A DNA stretch of 64,000 nucleotides from Streptomyces sp. SPB162 (GTDB lineage: Bacteria; Actinomycetota; Actinomycetes; Streptomycetales; Streptomycetaceae). The notes beneath the pieces were generated by a model. The model was not told where the DNA came from and made no database searches. It was given only the letters and a program-made list of their open reading frames with translations. The stretch spans positions 3,107,001-3,171,000 of the forward strand of contig NZ_JAQFII010000001.1 of the NCBI RefSeq assembly GCF_029504575.1, in the 5' to 3' direction. Shown one piece after another: positions 1 through 9,002 of the stretch. Numbering within the stretch: the stretch's first letter is position 1; each line of letters begins with the position of its first letter. Both the position numbers and the translations under genes were made by a program.

Positions 1-1092
1 CAGCCCAGTGAGGCGTGGCCGTCGGCGGTGGCGGCCCGCAGCAGCTGGGCCGCGGTCCAGTGCCCGCGGGTACGGGTGCGCAGCCGCTCGTCGAGCTCCA
101 GGGCGCGGGCCTCTTCGAGCAGGTCGATGACGGCGTGGCTGTCGCTGCCGAGCGACAACGGACTCCCGGCCCGCTGGACGTCGCGCGCCGGACCGATACC
201 GTCCGCGAGGTCGCGTTCGGTGGTGGGGCACATGCAGACGACGGTGCCGCTGCCGCCGAGTAGCCGGATGTCGTCGCCGGTGAGGTGCGTGGCGTGCACG
301 GCGGAGGTCCGCGGGCCCAGCGCCCCGTGGTCCGCGAGAAGCCGCGTGGGCGTCACGCCGTGGGTGCGCAGACAGGCCTCGTTCTCGGCCGGCTGCTCCG
401 ACAGGTGGACGTGCAGCGGCGCCCGGCGCGCCGCCGCCCACTCGGCGGCCCTGGCGATCCCGGCCGGCGGCACGGCGCGCACCGAGTGGATCGCCGCGCC
501 GATCTTGGCGTGGTCGTGGTCCTTGAGCGCGTCTGCGCGCTCCGCCCAGGCGTCGGGGGCCCGCGTCGGCGAAGCGCAACTGGTGCCGGTCGGGGGGCGC
601 GCCGAATCCGGACGAGAAGTACGCCGTGTCGAGCAGCGTGATGCGGATGCCCGCCTCGCCCGCGGCGGCGATCAGGGCCTCGCCCATGGCGTTGGGATCG
701 TCGTACGGCGTGCCGCCGGGAGCGTGGTGCAGGTAGTGGAACTCACCGACGCAGGTGACGCCGGCCAGCGCCATCTCCGCGTACACCGCCCGCGCGAGCG
801 CGTAGTAGGTGTCGGGGTCGAGCTCCGCCGCGACCGAGTACATGATCTCGCGCCAGGTCCAGAAGGTGCCGGACCCGACCTGGACGGTGCCGCGCAGGGC
901 CCGGTGGAAGGCGTGCGAGTGCGCGTTGGCCAGCCCCGGCAGGGTGAATCCGCGCAGCGCGACGGCGCCGGGCGGCGGTGTGCCGACGCCCGTCCTGACG
1001 CCGGTGATGCGGCCGTCGGCCGTGTCGACGGCCACGCCGGGCTCGACGACCCCGTTGAGCCAGACGTGTTCCGTCCAGTACGTCAGCTGCAC
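1..1092 (-). pseudogene. hutF: Formimidoylglutamate deiminase, partial at left edge, frame broken
   Basis: Amidohydrolase-superfamily enzyme that would convert N-formimidoyl-glutamate to N-formyl-glutamate plus ammonia in histidine breakdown. It starts with GTG at 1092, overlapping the 3' end of the M20 gene by 10 bases. In order I can read ANAHSHAFHRALRG (N-terminal metal histidines), VGEFHYLHH, FGAPPDRHQLRF, then after a frame change HVHLSEQP, VHATHLTGDD, PTTERDL and SLGSDSH, all in the order expected for HutF. The frame changes near the five-G run at 555-559. Removing one base gives RFADAGPDAWAER, as expected for the family. The downstream frame stays open to the window edge, so the C-terminus is missing. 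The break may be a sequencing error or a real mutation. Confidence 0.85.
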
Positions 1093-2288
1093 GCGAGACC
1101 TTCCAGTACGTCGGCGAGCGCGGTCACCCCGGCGAGGCAGTCGTCCTCGGCCGCCGTCTCGGCGGGTGAGTGCGAGACGCCGGTGGGGTTGCGTACGAAC
1201 AGCATGGCGGTCGGGGCGCTCGCCGACAGGATCCCGGCGTCGTGTCCCGCGCCGGTCGGCAGCACCGGCACGCCGCCGCCGAGCAGTTTCGCGACCTCGT
1301 CGCGCAGCGCGTGCTCGAACTCGACGACCGGGGTGAACGACTCGCGGGTGACGCGGACGTCGATGCCGTCGCGGGCCGCGCGCTCCGAAGCGGCGGCCTC
1401 GATACCGGCCACCACCCGGTCCAGGGTCTCCTGGTCGGCGGCCCGTGAGTCGAGCCAGCCGCGCACCAGCGAGGCGATGGCGTTGACGCCGTTGGGCTCG
1501 ACGCTCACCTTGCCGAAGGTCGCCAGCGCCCCGGCGGCCCTGGCCTCCCGGCGGGCGGCCAGCACCGTGTCGGCGTAGCTGAGCATCGGGTCGCGGCGGT
1601 CCTCCAGGCGGGTGGTGCCCGCGTGGTTGGCCTCGCCGTGGAAGTCGAACCGCCAGCGGCCGTGCGGCCAGATGGCGGACGCGATACCGACGGCGTCGCC
1701 GCTCAGGTCCAGCGCCCGGCCCTGCTCGACGTGGAGTTCCACGAACGCGCCGATGCGGGCGAGCCGCTCGGGGTCCGGGCCGATGGCGGCCGGGTCGTAG
1801 CCGGCCCGCTCCATGGCCTGCGGCAGGCTGACGCCGTCCGCGTCCCGCAGTTCGTGCGCCTTGTCCTTCGTGAGTTGTCCGGCGGCCAGCCGGGAGCCGA
1901 CGCAGGCGAGACCGAAGCGGGCGCCCTCCTCGTCACCGAAGTTGACGATGGCCAGCGGCTTGTCGAGCGCGGCGCCGCGCTCGCGCAGTTCGTCGAGGGC
2001 CGCGAAGGACGACACGACGCCCAGCGGGCCGTCGAAGGCGCCGCCGTCCGGCACGGAGTCCAGGTGCGAGCCCGTCACGACGGCTCCGCCGGCGGCGGGG
2101 TCGCCCAGCCAGGCCCACTGATTGCCGTTGCGGTCGACCTCGTACGTCAGGCCGCGTTCCTCGGCCTGCGCCCGGAACCACGCCCGGCACTCCAGGTCGG
2201 CGCCGCTCCAGGCGTAGCGGCGGTAGCCGCCGGAGACGGAGCTGCGGCCGATGGGTAGCAGCTCCGTCCACATGCTGTGGAAACTCAA
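1083..2288 (-). CDS. M20-family amidohydrolase (allantoate amidohydrolase / N-carbamoyl-amino-acid hydrolase type) in hut cluster
   Basis: Zinc-dependent M20 peptidase-family hydrolase of about 401 residues. Visible family motifs are [18 protein letters not shown] (metal His/Asp), [11 protein letters not shown] (catalytic Glu pair), [16 protein letters not shown] in the dimerisation lid, and PTGAGHDAG near the C-terminus. The frame opens with TTG at 2288, which overlaps the hutU stop (TTGA) and has a GAGGG-type ribosome site upstream. An ATG five codons later (2273) is the alternative start. Its position between hutU and hutF suggests that it acts on N-formyl-glutamate or a related N-acyl amino acid in histidine catabolism rather than on allantoate. 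This substrate is inferred from context only. Confidence 0.85.
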   Translation of the reverse strand: MSFHSMWTELLPIGRSSVSGGYRRYAWSGADLECRAWFRAQAEERGLTYEVDRNGNQWAWLGDPAAGGAVVTGSHLDSVPDGGAFDGPLGVVSSFAALDELRERGAALDKPLAIVNFGDEEGARFGLACVGSRLAAGQLTKDKAHELRDADGVSLPQAMERAGYDPAAIGPDPERLARIGAFVELHVEQGRALDLSGDAVGIASAIWPHGRWRFDFHGEANHAGTTRLEDRRDPMLSYADTVLAARREARAAGALATFGKVSVEPNGVNAIASLVRGWLDSRAADQETLDRVVAGIEAAASERAARDGIDVRVTRESFTPVVEFEHALRDEVAKLLGGGVPVLPTGAGHDAGILSASAPTAMLFVRNPTGVSHSPAETAAEDDCLAGVTALADVLEGLACS

Positions 2289-3949
2289 CGTGGGTCGCCC
2301 TCGCGCATCGGGATCCGCACACCGCGCTCGTCGGCGATCTCGTCGGCGCGGTCGTAGCCCGCGTCCACGTGCCGGATGACGCCCATGCCGGGGTCGTTGG
2401 TCAGCACGCGGCGGATCTTCTCGCCCGCGAGCTTGGTGCCGTCCGCGACCGTGACCTGCCCGGCGTGCAGGGAGCGGCCCATGCCGACGCCGCCGCCGTG
2501 GTGGATGGAGACCCAGGACGCGCCGGAGGCGACGTTGACCATGGCGTTGAGCAGCGGCCAGTCGGCGATGGCGTCGGAACCGTCGAGCATCGCCTCCGTC
2601 TCGCGGTACGGCGAGGCCACCGAGCCGCAGTCCAGGTGGTCGCGTCCGATGACGACCGGCGCGGCCAGCTCACCGCTCGCGACCATGTCGTTGAAGCGCT
2701 CGCCGGCCTTGTCGCGCTCGCCGTAGCCGAGCCAGCAGATGCGGGCGGGCAGGCCCTGGAAGTGCACCTTGTCCTGCGCCAGCTTGATCCAGCGGTGCAG
2801 CGACTCGTTCTCCGGGAAGAGGTCGAGGATCGCCTTGTCCGTCTTGTGGATGTCCGACGCCTCGCCGGAGAGCGCGGCCCAGCGGAACGGCCCCTTGCCC
2901 TCACAGAACAGCGGCCGGATGTAGGCGGGCACGAACCCCGGGAAGTCGAACGCCCGGTCGTACCCGGCGAGCTGCGCCTCACCGCGGATCGAGTTGCCGT
3001 AGTCGAAGACCTCGGCGCCGGCGTCCATGAAGCCGACCATGGCCTCGACGTGCCGGGCCATCGACTCGCGGGCCCGCAGGGTGAAATCGGCGGGCTTCTC
3101 GGCCGCGTAGGTGGCCATCTCGTCGAACGGGATGCCGACCGGCAGATAGGCCAGCGGGTCGTGCGCCGAGGTCTGGTCGGTGACGATGTCGATGGGCGCG
3201 CCCTCGGCGAGCATCTGCGGCAGCAGTTCGGCGGCGTTGCCGAGCAGCCCGATCGACAGCGGCTCCCGCTTGTCGCGGGCCTCGGTGGCGAGTTGCATCG
3301 CGTGCGCCAGGGAGTCGGCCTTGACGTCCAGGTAGCGGTGCTCGATACGGCGCGAGATCGCGCGGGGATCCACGTCGATGCAGATCACGACGCCGCCGTT
3401 CATGGTGACGGCCAGTGGCTGGGCGCCGCCCATGCCGCCGAGCCCGGCGGTGAGGGTGATGGTGCCGGCGAGCGTGCCGCCGAACCGCTTGGCCGCGACC
3501 GCGGCGAAGGTCTCATAGGTGCCCTGCAGGATGCCCTGGGTGCCGATGTAGATCCACGAGCCGGCCGTCATCTGGCCGTACATGGTGAGGCCCAGCGACT
3601 CCAGCCGCCGGAACTCCTCCCAGTTGGCCCAGTCACCGACCAGGTTGGAGTTGGCGATGAGCACCCGCGGCGCCCACTCGTGCGTCTGCATCACACCGAC
3701 GGGACGGCCGGACTGGACGAGCATCGTCTCGTCCTGCTTCAGCGTCTGCAGGGTGCGGATCATGGCGTCGAACGAACGCCAGTCGCGGGCGGCCTTGCCG
3801 GTCCCGCCGTAGACGACCAGCTTCTCGGGGTGCTCGGCGACCTCCGGGTCGAGGTTGTTCTGGAGCATCCGCAGCGCGGCTTCCTGCTGCCATCCCTGAG
3901 TGCTCAGTTCCGTACCGCGCGGCGCCCGCACGATCCTCGGTCCCGACAT
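2285..3949 (-). CDS. hutU: Urocanate hydratase
   Basis: Urocanase, the NAD+-dependent second enzyme of histidine breakdown, converting urocanate to imidazolone propionate in the cytoplasm. The product is 554 residues, the usual family length. It carries the diagnostic blocks [12 protein letters not shown], the glycine-rich [11 protein letters not shown] used for NAD+ binding, [31 protein letters not shown] and [17 protein letters not shown] chose ATG 3949 because a GAGGGAGG ribosome site lies about 8 bases upstream; 13 extra codons are open above it but have no support. It is the first gene of an overlapping hutU-M20-hutF operon and is preceded by a good promoter and a palindrome. Confidence 0.96.
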   Translation of the reverse strand: MSGPRIVRAPRGTELSTQGWQQEAALRMLQNNLDPEVAEHPEKLVVYGGTGKAARDWRSFDAMIRTLQTLKQDETMLVQSGRPVGVMQTHEWAPRVLIANSNLVGDWANWEEFRRLESLGLTMYGQMTAGSWIYIGTQGILQGTYETFAAVAAKRFGGTLAGTITLTAGLGGMGGAQPLAVTMNGGVVICIDVDPRAISRRIEHRYLDVKADSLAHAMQLATEARDKREPLSIGLLGNAAELLPQMLAEGAPIDIVTDQTSAHDPLAYLPVGIPFDEMATYAAEKPADFTLRARESMARHVEAMVGFMDAGAEVFDYGNSIRGEAQLAGYDRAFDFPGFVPAYIRPLFCEGKGPFRWAALSGEASDIHKTDKAILDLFPENESLHRWIKLAQDKVHFQGLPARICWLGYGERDKAGERFNDMVASGELAAPVVIGRDHLDCGSVASPYRETEAMLDGSDAIADWPLLNAMVNVASGASWVSIHHGGGVGMGRSLHAGQVTVADGTKLAGEKIRRVLTNDPGMGVIRHVDAGYDRADEIADERGVRIPMREGDPR

Positions 3950-3974
3950 CGGCCCGGCCTCCCTCTGTACCTCG

Positions 3975-3988
3975 ATGGATCTATCCAT
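3975..3988. promoter_or_regulatory. Palindrome over the predicted hut transcription start, candidate operator
   Basis: ATGGAT-CT-ATCCAT is a perfect inverted repeat of 6-base arms. It covers the predicted +1 of the hut promoter, a typical place for a repressor site. The cognate regulator is not known. The RpiR-type gene at 5594-6493 is the nearest regulator but has no demonstrated link. Confidence 0.4.
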
Positions 3989-3992
3989 TCAC

Positions 3993-4021
3993 ATCCTGTC
4001 TTGCTGAATACATCTAGTCAA
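3993..4021 (-). promoter_or_regulatory. Candidate housekeeping promoter of the hut operon
   Basis: Read on the minus strand, TTGACT (4016-4021) and CAGGAT (3993-3998) are separated by 17 bases. This is close to the consensus of the main streptomycete sigma factor (TTGACA / TAGGAT type). The expected transcription start is near 3986, giving a leader of about 37 bases before the hutU ATG. Confidence 0.55.
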
Positions 4022-4105
4022 CAGGCTGGGTCACCCGGGCCGGAGGTTGGGGGTGGCCCCGGGCCGAAGGCCGCGGGATGGCATTGCCCCTGACCAGGTG
4101 ATGGG

Positions 4106-5449
4106 ATGACCGGCATGACGCTGGACGCGACAGCACGACGGGGCCACGCGCTGCGCGCGGCGGTGGAGCAGGACCTCCTCACCCCGGACAACCCAGTCAT
4201 CGGACTCCTGGACGTCACCGCCATCCATGAAACCGCGGCGGCCCTCCGGACCGCCTTCGCCACTCCCGGCGTGACCGTCACCCACACCTTCGCCGTCAAG
4301 GCCGCCGCCCTCGTCCCGGTCCTGCGGCTCCTCGCCGGCCTCGGCCTCGGCGCCGAGGTCGCGAGCCCCGGCGAACTCAGCCTCGCCCGCGCCGCGGGCC
4401 TGCCCGCGGACCGCATCGTCCTGGACTCCCCCGCCAAGACCGTCGCCGAACTACGCGAAGCGCTCGCCCTGGGCATCGCCGTCAACGCCGACAACCCGGG
4501 GGAACTCCGCCGCCTGGACGCGCTGCGCGCCGCGTCCCCCTCCACGTCCTCCCTCGGCCTGCGGGTCAATCCGCAGGTCGGCGGCGGCAGCATCGGCGCC
4601 ATGAGCACCGCGACCGCCACCTCGAAGTTCGGTGTCGCACTGCGCGACGACGGCGCCGAGGAATGGATCGCCGCCGCCTATGCCGACCGCCCCTGGCTCG
4701 ACCGCCTGCACACCCACACCGGCTCCCAGGGCGTACCGCTCGACCTCATGGCGGCGGGCGTCCGAGCCGCGTACGACCTCGCGGAGCGCGTCAACGCGGC
4801 GGCCGGCCGCCGGCAGATCACCACGCTCGACATCGGCGGCGGCCTCCCCGTCAACTTCGCCTCCGACGAGGTCACACCGACCTTCGACGACTGCGCACGG
4901 CTGCTGCGCGCCAGGGTCCCCGGCCTCTTCGACGGCCGGTACACCGTCGTCACCGAGTTCGGCCGCTCACTGCTCGCGAAGGCCGGCACCGTACTGGCGC
5001 GCGTCGAGTACGCCAAGACGGCCGGCGGCCGGCCCATCGCGATCACCCACGCGGGCGCGCAACTCGCCACCCGCACGGTCTTCGCCCCGGACGCCTGGCC
5101 GCTGCGCGTCGCGGCCCTCGACGCCACGGGCCGCCCCAAGGGCGGCGACCCCGTGGTCCAGGACGTGGCCGGCCCCTGCTGCTTCGCCGGGGACCTCGTC
5201 GCCCGGGCCCGCCCGCTCCCCCTCCTGGCGGAGGGCGACCTGGTAGCCCTCCTCGACACCGGCGCGTACTACTTCTCCACGCACTTCGCCTACAACTCGC
5301 TCCCCCGCCCCGCGATCCACGGCTACGCCGCGTCCCCGGACGGGTCGGTGCGGTTCGCGCTGGTGCGCGCGGCCCAAACGGTGGAGGAACTCCTGGCGGA
5401 GAGCGGCGCGGAGGAGAGCGAAGCTCTGATGGGGCTCGGGCGGAGCTGA
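4106..5449 (+). CDS. PLP-dependent decarboxylase of the DAP/Orn/Arg decarboxylase 2 family
   Basis: Fold-type III PLP enzyme of 447 residues. The N-terminal alanine-racemase-like barrel shows HTFAVKAAAL with the Schiff-base lysine at residue 65, EVASPGELSLA, the HTHTGS motif and the phosphate-binding LDIGGGLPV. The C-terminal part has TEFGRSLLAKAG and DTGAYYFS, equivalent to the Asp-x-Gly-Ala-Tyr substrate motif. This matches diaminopimelate decarboxylase-like enzymes, but the substrate cannot be fixed from sequence; a genuine LysA is normally elsewhere in streptomycetes. It is divergent from the hut operon and convergent with the RpiR gene, so it is probably monocistronic. ATG 4115 is an alternative start. 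Confidence 0.8.
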   Translation: MTGMTLDATARRGHALRAAVEQDLLTPDNPVIGLLDVTAIHETAAALRTAFATPGVTVTHTFAVKAAALVPVLRLLAGLGLGAEVASPGELSLARAAGLPADRIVLDSPAKTVAELREALALGIAVNADNPGELRRLDALRAASPSTSSLGLRVNPQVGGGSIGAMSTATATSKFGVALRDDGAEEWIAAAYADRPWLDRLHTHTGSQGVPLDLMAAGVRAAYDLAERVNAAAGRRQITTLDIGGGLPVNFASDEVTPTFDDCARLLRARVPGLFDGRYTVVTEFGRSLLAKAGTVLARVEYAKTAGGRPIAITHAGAQLATRTVFAPDAWPLRVAALDATGRPKGGDPVVQDVAGPCCFAGDLVARARPLPLLAEGDLVALLDTGAYYFSTHFAYNSLPRPAIHGYAASPDGSVRFALVRAAQTVEELLAESGAEESEALMGLGRS

Positions 5450-5517
5450 GGGACGGGCCCGTCGACCCACGCGCCGCCGCGGATGAGCACCCCTACGGCA
5501 ACAGCGTGAACGACGCG

Positions 5518-5548
5518 GTGTGTCCGGGGGGCCGTGTGTCCGGGGGGC
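5518..5548. repeat. Short tandem direct repeat between convergent genes
   Basis: The 15-mer GTGTGTCCGGGGGGC occurs at 5518-5532 and again at 5534-5548, one base apart. It lies in the 144-base gap between the decarboxylase-like gene and the RpiR regulator, where I see no gene. Confidence 0.6.
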
Positions 5549-5593
5549 GGGACGGCCGACGTCAGCGTCCACCTGTACGAGTGATGGCAGCAC

Positions 5594-6493
5594 TCAATCG
5601 GTGAACAGCCCCCGCGCCGCCGCCCGCGCGTCGAACTCCTCGAGGCGCGCCTGCGCGTCCGGCAAGTGGTCGCACATCGACTCCAGCAGAACGCGTCCGA
5701 GAAGCATCGGGGCGCACGCCGTGTCGAAGGCCAGCCCCGTGCCGACCGCAGCCGGCAGCAGCAGGTCCGAGCAGGCGGCGACCGGGGCGAACGCGCTGTC
5801 GGCCACGGTCACGACCGTCAGGCCGGCCTGTCGCGCGTACGTCAGGGCCTCGACGACCTCCCGCGGATGCCGGGGCAGCGCGAAGCAGAGCAGCGCGCTC
5901 GCACCCGCCCGGACCGCGCCGTCGACGCGATCGGCGAACATCGTGCCGCCCTCGTCGAGCAGCCGGACGTCGGGGTGGACCTTCGCCGCGAAGTACGCGA
6001 AGCCGCGCGCCTGCGCGCCCGCCGCGCGCAGCCCGAGGACCGGCAGCGGGCGGGAGGCGGCGAGCACGGCGCCGGCGCGGGCGACGGGCGCGGGGTCGGC
6101 GAGGAGCGCGGCGAGGTGCCGGAGGTTCTCGATCTCGGCGTGCACGGCCTGCTGGTACTCGTTGTACGCGGCGGCCTCGGGGCCGGGCCGCACCGGCGCG
6201 ACCTCGCGCAGGTGGCGGCGGAGCGCCGGGTAGCCGTCGAAGCCGAGCGCGACGGCGAAGCGGGTGACGGACGGCTGGCTGACCCCGGCCAGCTCGGCGA
6301 CCTCGACGCTGGACAGGAACGGCGCGTCGGCCGACCGGCGCACCAGGCAGTGCGCGATCCGGCGCTGCGTCGGGGTCAGCCGGTGGGCCTCGAACAGCTT
6401 CAGCAGCCGCCCCGAGGCGCCCTCGGCGGCGCCGACGAGCGCGCCCACGCCCGCCTCCGTGGCGTCGCCCCCGTCCTCCGTCGTACCCATCAA
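5594..6493 (-). CDS. RpiR/MurR-family transcriptional regulator
   Basis: Regulator of 299 residues with the two RpiR domains. The N-terminal helix-turn-helix at about residues 30-105 includes AELAGVSQPSVTRFAVALGF. The C-terminal SIS sugar-phosphate-binding fold at about 130-280 includes LPVLGLRAAGAQARGFAYFA and LLCFALPRHPREVVEAL. Such proteins usually sense phosphosugars or related metabolites and control neighbouring catabolic genes. It is convergent with the PLP enzyme at 4106-5449 and transcribed alone. Its target is not visible from sequence; the hut operon 1.5 kb away is one possibility. Confidence 0.88.
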   Translation of the reverse strand: MMGTTEDGGDATEAGVGALVGAAEGASGRLLKLFEAHRLTPTQRRIAHCLVRRSADAPFLSSVEVAELAGVSQPSVTRFAVALGFDGYPALRRHLREVAPVRPGPEAAAYNEYQQAVHAEIENLRHLAALLADPAPVARAGAVLAASRPLPVLGLRAAGAQARGFAYFAAKVHPDVRLLDEGGTMFADRVDGAVRAGASALLCFALPRHPREVVEALTYARQAGLTVVTVADSAFAPVAACSDLLLPAAVGTGLAFDTACAPMLLGRVLLESMCDHLPDAQARLEEFDARAAARGLFTD

Positions 6494-6595
6494 CGTCCTC
6501 CTGGCCTATTCAGTCGTCGCTGACTCTGCATGAATCCATGCAGCATTGGCAAGGAGCGTCCACGGGACGCACCGATGCACCGAAGGGGCGCGCGC

Positions 6596-7972
6596 CTACA
6601 CCGGAGGCAGCCGCCCCTTCTGCGGCTTCCCCATCGCGTTCCGCGGCAGCTCGTCCAGGAACCGGACCTTGCGCGGCCGCTTGTGCACCGACAGGTGCCC
6701 GGCCACGAAGTCCATCAGCTCCGCCTCGCCGACCCCGTCCGCGACGACGAACGCCACGATCTCCTGGCCCAGGTCCTCGTGCGGCGCGCCCACCACCGCC
6801 GCCTCCCGGACCGCGGGGTGGTCGAGCAGCGCGCTCTCCACCTCGCCCGCTCCGATGCGGTAGCCGCCGGACTTGATGAGATCGGTCGAGGCGCGGCCGA
6901 CGATCCGGTGCATGCCGTCCGGCTCCGCCATCGCCATGTCGCCGGTGCGGAACCAGCCGTCGGCGGTGTACGAGGCCGCGGTGGCCTCCGTACGGCCGAG
7001 GTAGCCGTCGAAGAGCGTGCCGGAGCGGATCTGCAGCTCGCCAACGGTGGTGCCGTCGTGCGGGACGGGGGTGCCGTCCTCGTCCACCAGCCGGGTCTCG
7101 ACCCCCGGCAGCGGCAGCCCGACCGAGCCGGGGCGCCGTTCACCGGCCGCCCGCGTGCTGATCGTGATCAGCGTCTCCGTCATGCCGTACCGCTCCACGG
7201 GACGCTGCCCGGTGAGCGCATCCAGGTCCCGGAAGACGGGCGCGGGCAGTGGGGCGCTGCCCGAGACGAGCAGCCGGGCGCCGGACAGCGCGCGTGCGGC
7301 GGCCGGGTCGCGCACCACGCGCGACCAGACCGTCGGCACACCGAAGTAGAGGCTGCCGCCGGCCGCCGCGTAGGCCTGCGGCGTCGGCCGTCCGGGGTGC
7401 ACCAGCCGGCTGCCGGTGCGCAGCGCGCCGAGCACGCCCAGCACGAGGCCGTGCACGTGGAACAGCGGCAGACCGTGCACCAGCGTGTCGTCGGCGGTCC
7501 ATTCCCAGGCGCCGGCGAGCGCGTCGAGGTCGGCGGCGATCGCGCCGCGCGAGACCACGACGCCCTTGGGCGGACCCGTGGTCCCCGATGTGTAGAGGAT
7601 GAGCGCGGCGTCCTTCGGGCCCGGTTCCGGCCCGGTCCGGTCGGCCCGCTCGCCGAAGTCGACGGGGAGCAGCGCCGCACCGGAATCCCCCAGGATGTGG
7701 GTCTGTTCCGCCGGCCCCGCGTCCGGCGGCACCGGGACCACGGGCACGCCGGCCAGCAGACCGCCCACCACGGCGGCCACCGTCTCCAGCGAGGCCGTCG
7801 CCCGCACCGCGAACGCGGGGGCGCCCGCCACCCGCGCCGCGACCGCACCCGCGGCGCCGAGCAGCTGCTCGTACGAGCAGGACCGCCCCGCGACGGTCAC
7901 GGCGTCGGGCCGGTCCGCGCCGTCGGACGCGGTGAGGGCCGTCAGCAGGGAGGGGGCGGGTGGCAGCGGCAC
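6596..7972 (-). CDS. Acyl-CoA ligase, malonyl/methylmalonyl-CoA synthetase (MatB) type
   Basis: AMP-forming ligase of 458 residues. It has the phosphate loop YTSGTTGPPKG, the A5 motif VERYGMTET, the A7 motif WFRTGDMA, the hinge KSGGYRIGAGEVE and the C-terminal catalytic lysine in NAMGKPQKG. The combination of LPLFHVHGLVLG, the RYGMTET arginine context and TDLIKSGGYRIGAGE is characteristic of MatB enzymes, which load malonate or methylmalonate onto CoA for polyketide and fatty-acid extender supply. The size also fits. I chose GTG 7972, which has AGAGGAG seven bases upstream, over an extension to 8095. The exact acyl substrate is an inference. Confidence 0.82.
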   Translation of the reverse strand: MPLPPAPSLLTALTASDGADRPDAVTVAGRSCSYEQLLGAAGAVAARVAGAPAFAVRATASLETVAAVVGGLLAGVPVVPVPPDAGPAEQTHILGDSGAALLPVDFGERADRTGPEPGPKDAALILYTSGTTGPPKGVVVSRGAIAADLDALAGAWEWTADDTLVHGLPLFHVHGLVLGVLGALRTGSRLVHPGRPTPQAYAAAGGSLYFGVPTVWSRVVRDPAAARALSGARLLVSGSAPLPAPVFRDLDALTGQRPVERYGMTETLITISTRAAGERRPGSVGLPLPGVETRLVDEDGTPVPHDGTTVGELQIRSGTLFDGYLGRTEATAASYTADGWFRTGDMAMAEPDGMHRIVGRASTDLIKSGGYRIGAGEVESALLDHPAVREAAVVGAPHEDLGQEIVAFVVADGVGEAELMDFVAGHLSVHKRPRKVRFLDELPRNAMGKPQKGRLPPV

Positions 7973-8178
7973 GGGTGTGCTCCTCTGAAGGTCTCTGGGC
8001 GAGATGTCTCTGCGGGAGAGTCTCTCTCGGAGCCCCAGCGGGATCGGCCAGGGTTGCCGGCGCGCACGGCGCGGTGGCACCGCGACTCTACGCATCGCCC
8101 GCTGGGAGGGGGCACCCCCGAAAGGAATCGGGGGTTTCCCCCAGTGCCGTGCGCCGCCGCGCTCCGTACGGTGGCGTC

Positions 8179-8607
8179 ATGGACGCCCGCGACCCGGAAC
8201 TCAAGAAGGAACTCGCCGCCACCCTTCAGGCCCGCAAGGACCTCGGTGCGGAGTACGAGTCGGAACTGGTCGACTCGTTCATGGAGAAGGTGGACCAGCG
8301 CCTCGACAGCCATGTCGAGCAGCGCGTCCGTCGCCAACTGGCCGAGCAGCAGACCTCGTTCGCCCGTGCCGGACGCGGTCCCGGCCAGCCGGAGCCGCAC
8401 GCGCGCTTCGCCCGCTACGGCTTCGCCGGCTTCACCATGATCGCCGCGATCCCGCTCTCCGCGATCGGCGTGGTCAACGCGGGCGGCGGCGGCCTGTTCA
8501 TCACCTGGGCGGGCATCGTGGGCGTGAACGTCGCCCAGTCCCTCGGTGTCATCTTCGCGGGCGACCGCGGCGAGCGCCGCAGGAAGTCCGACAGCGACTG
8601 GGAGTAG
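8179..8607 (+). CDS. Conserved small actinobacterial membrane protein
   Basis: 142-residue protein, divergent from the acyl-CoA ligase. The first 75 residues are charged and helical (KKELAATLQARKDLG, EKVDQRLDSHVEQRVRRQL), probably cytoplasmic with coiled-coil tendency. Two hydrophobic segments follow at about 82-103 and 106-128, and then a basic tail. No catalytic motif is visible. This architecture is common in streptomycetes as proteins of unknown function. It is followed by a strong hairpin terminator. Confidence 0.75.
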   Translation: MDARDPELKKELAATLQARKDLGAEYESELVDSFMEKVDQRLDSHVEQRVRRQLAEQQTSFARAGRGPGQPEPHARFARYGFAGFTMIAAIPLSAIGVVNAGGGGLFITWAGIVGVNVAQSLGVIFAGDRGERRRKSDSDWE

Positions 8608-8640
8608 CCGGCGGATTCCGCCGAAGCTCGAAGAGATGGG

Positions 8641-8697
8641 AACGGGGACCGCCGCACCCCCGGTCACCCGGGGGGCGGGACGACGGCGGTCCCCGTT
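8641..8697 (+). terminator. Hairpin terminator after the small membrane protein gene
   Basis: A perfect 14-base inverted repeat, AACGGGGACCGCCG (8641-8654) and its complement (8684-8697), lies 33 bases after the stop codon. It has no U-tract, as is usual in streptomycetes. Confidence 0.75.
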
Positions 8698-8940
8698 TCG
8701 GACGCGGGCCGGGTCAGGACCAGACACCTCGTCCAGGAGGGTCACTCAGCAGTCCGGGAGCCGCTCCGGAGGTCCTGGGTGCCACATCCTGTGGCGCCGG
8801 GCTTCTCTTCCCGGCGAACACCAATCTGCCCGACGCGTGTTAAGCGCGTGCTGCGGTCGCATGACGCGGATGTAGCACTTTCGGATCCCCGGGTGAACGG
8901 AAGCGCCGCGCCCGTCCGCGCACGCCGGCGATCAGCGCAC

Positions 8941-8975
8941 ACGAGGCCCCCTCCCGGACCGGGAGGGGGCCTCGT
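8941..8975 (-). terminator. Hairpin terminator of the cystathionine beta-synthase gene
   Basis: ACGAGGCCCCCTCCC (8941-8955) is perfectly complementary to 8961-8975, giving a 15-base stem with a five-base loop just downstream of the minus-strand stop at 9003. Confidence 0.8.
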
Positions 8976-9002
8976 CGTAGCGCGCTGTCGCGTCGGGGCG
9001 GA

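Larger units (their letters stand above)
8608..9002. other. 395-base gene-free stretch between two terminators
   Basis: This gap holds the hairpins at 8641-8697 and 8941-8975, which terminate the flanking convergent genes. Between them (8698-8940) I found no open frame with streptomycete codon bias, no tRNA and no repeat. Confidence 0.6.

Noticed and set aside
28..1578. Plus-strand open frame of 516 codons covering hutF and part of the M20 gene
   Set aside because: It spans two genes on the other strand and contains no recognisable domain. The minus strand carries HutF and M20 motifs.
2369..4093. Open frame of 574 codons on the plus strand opposite hutU
   Set aside because: Low-complexity antisense reading. 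All urocanase motifs are on the minus strand.
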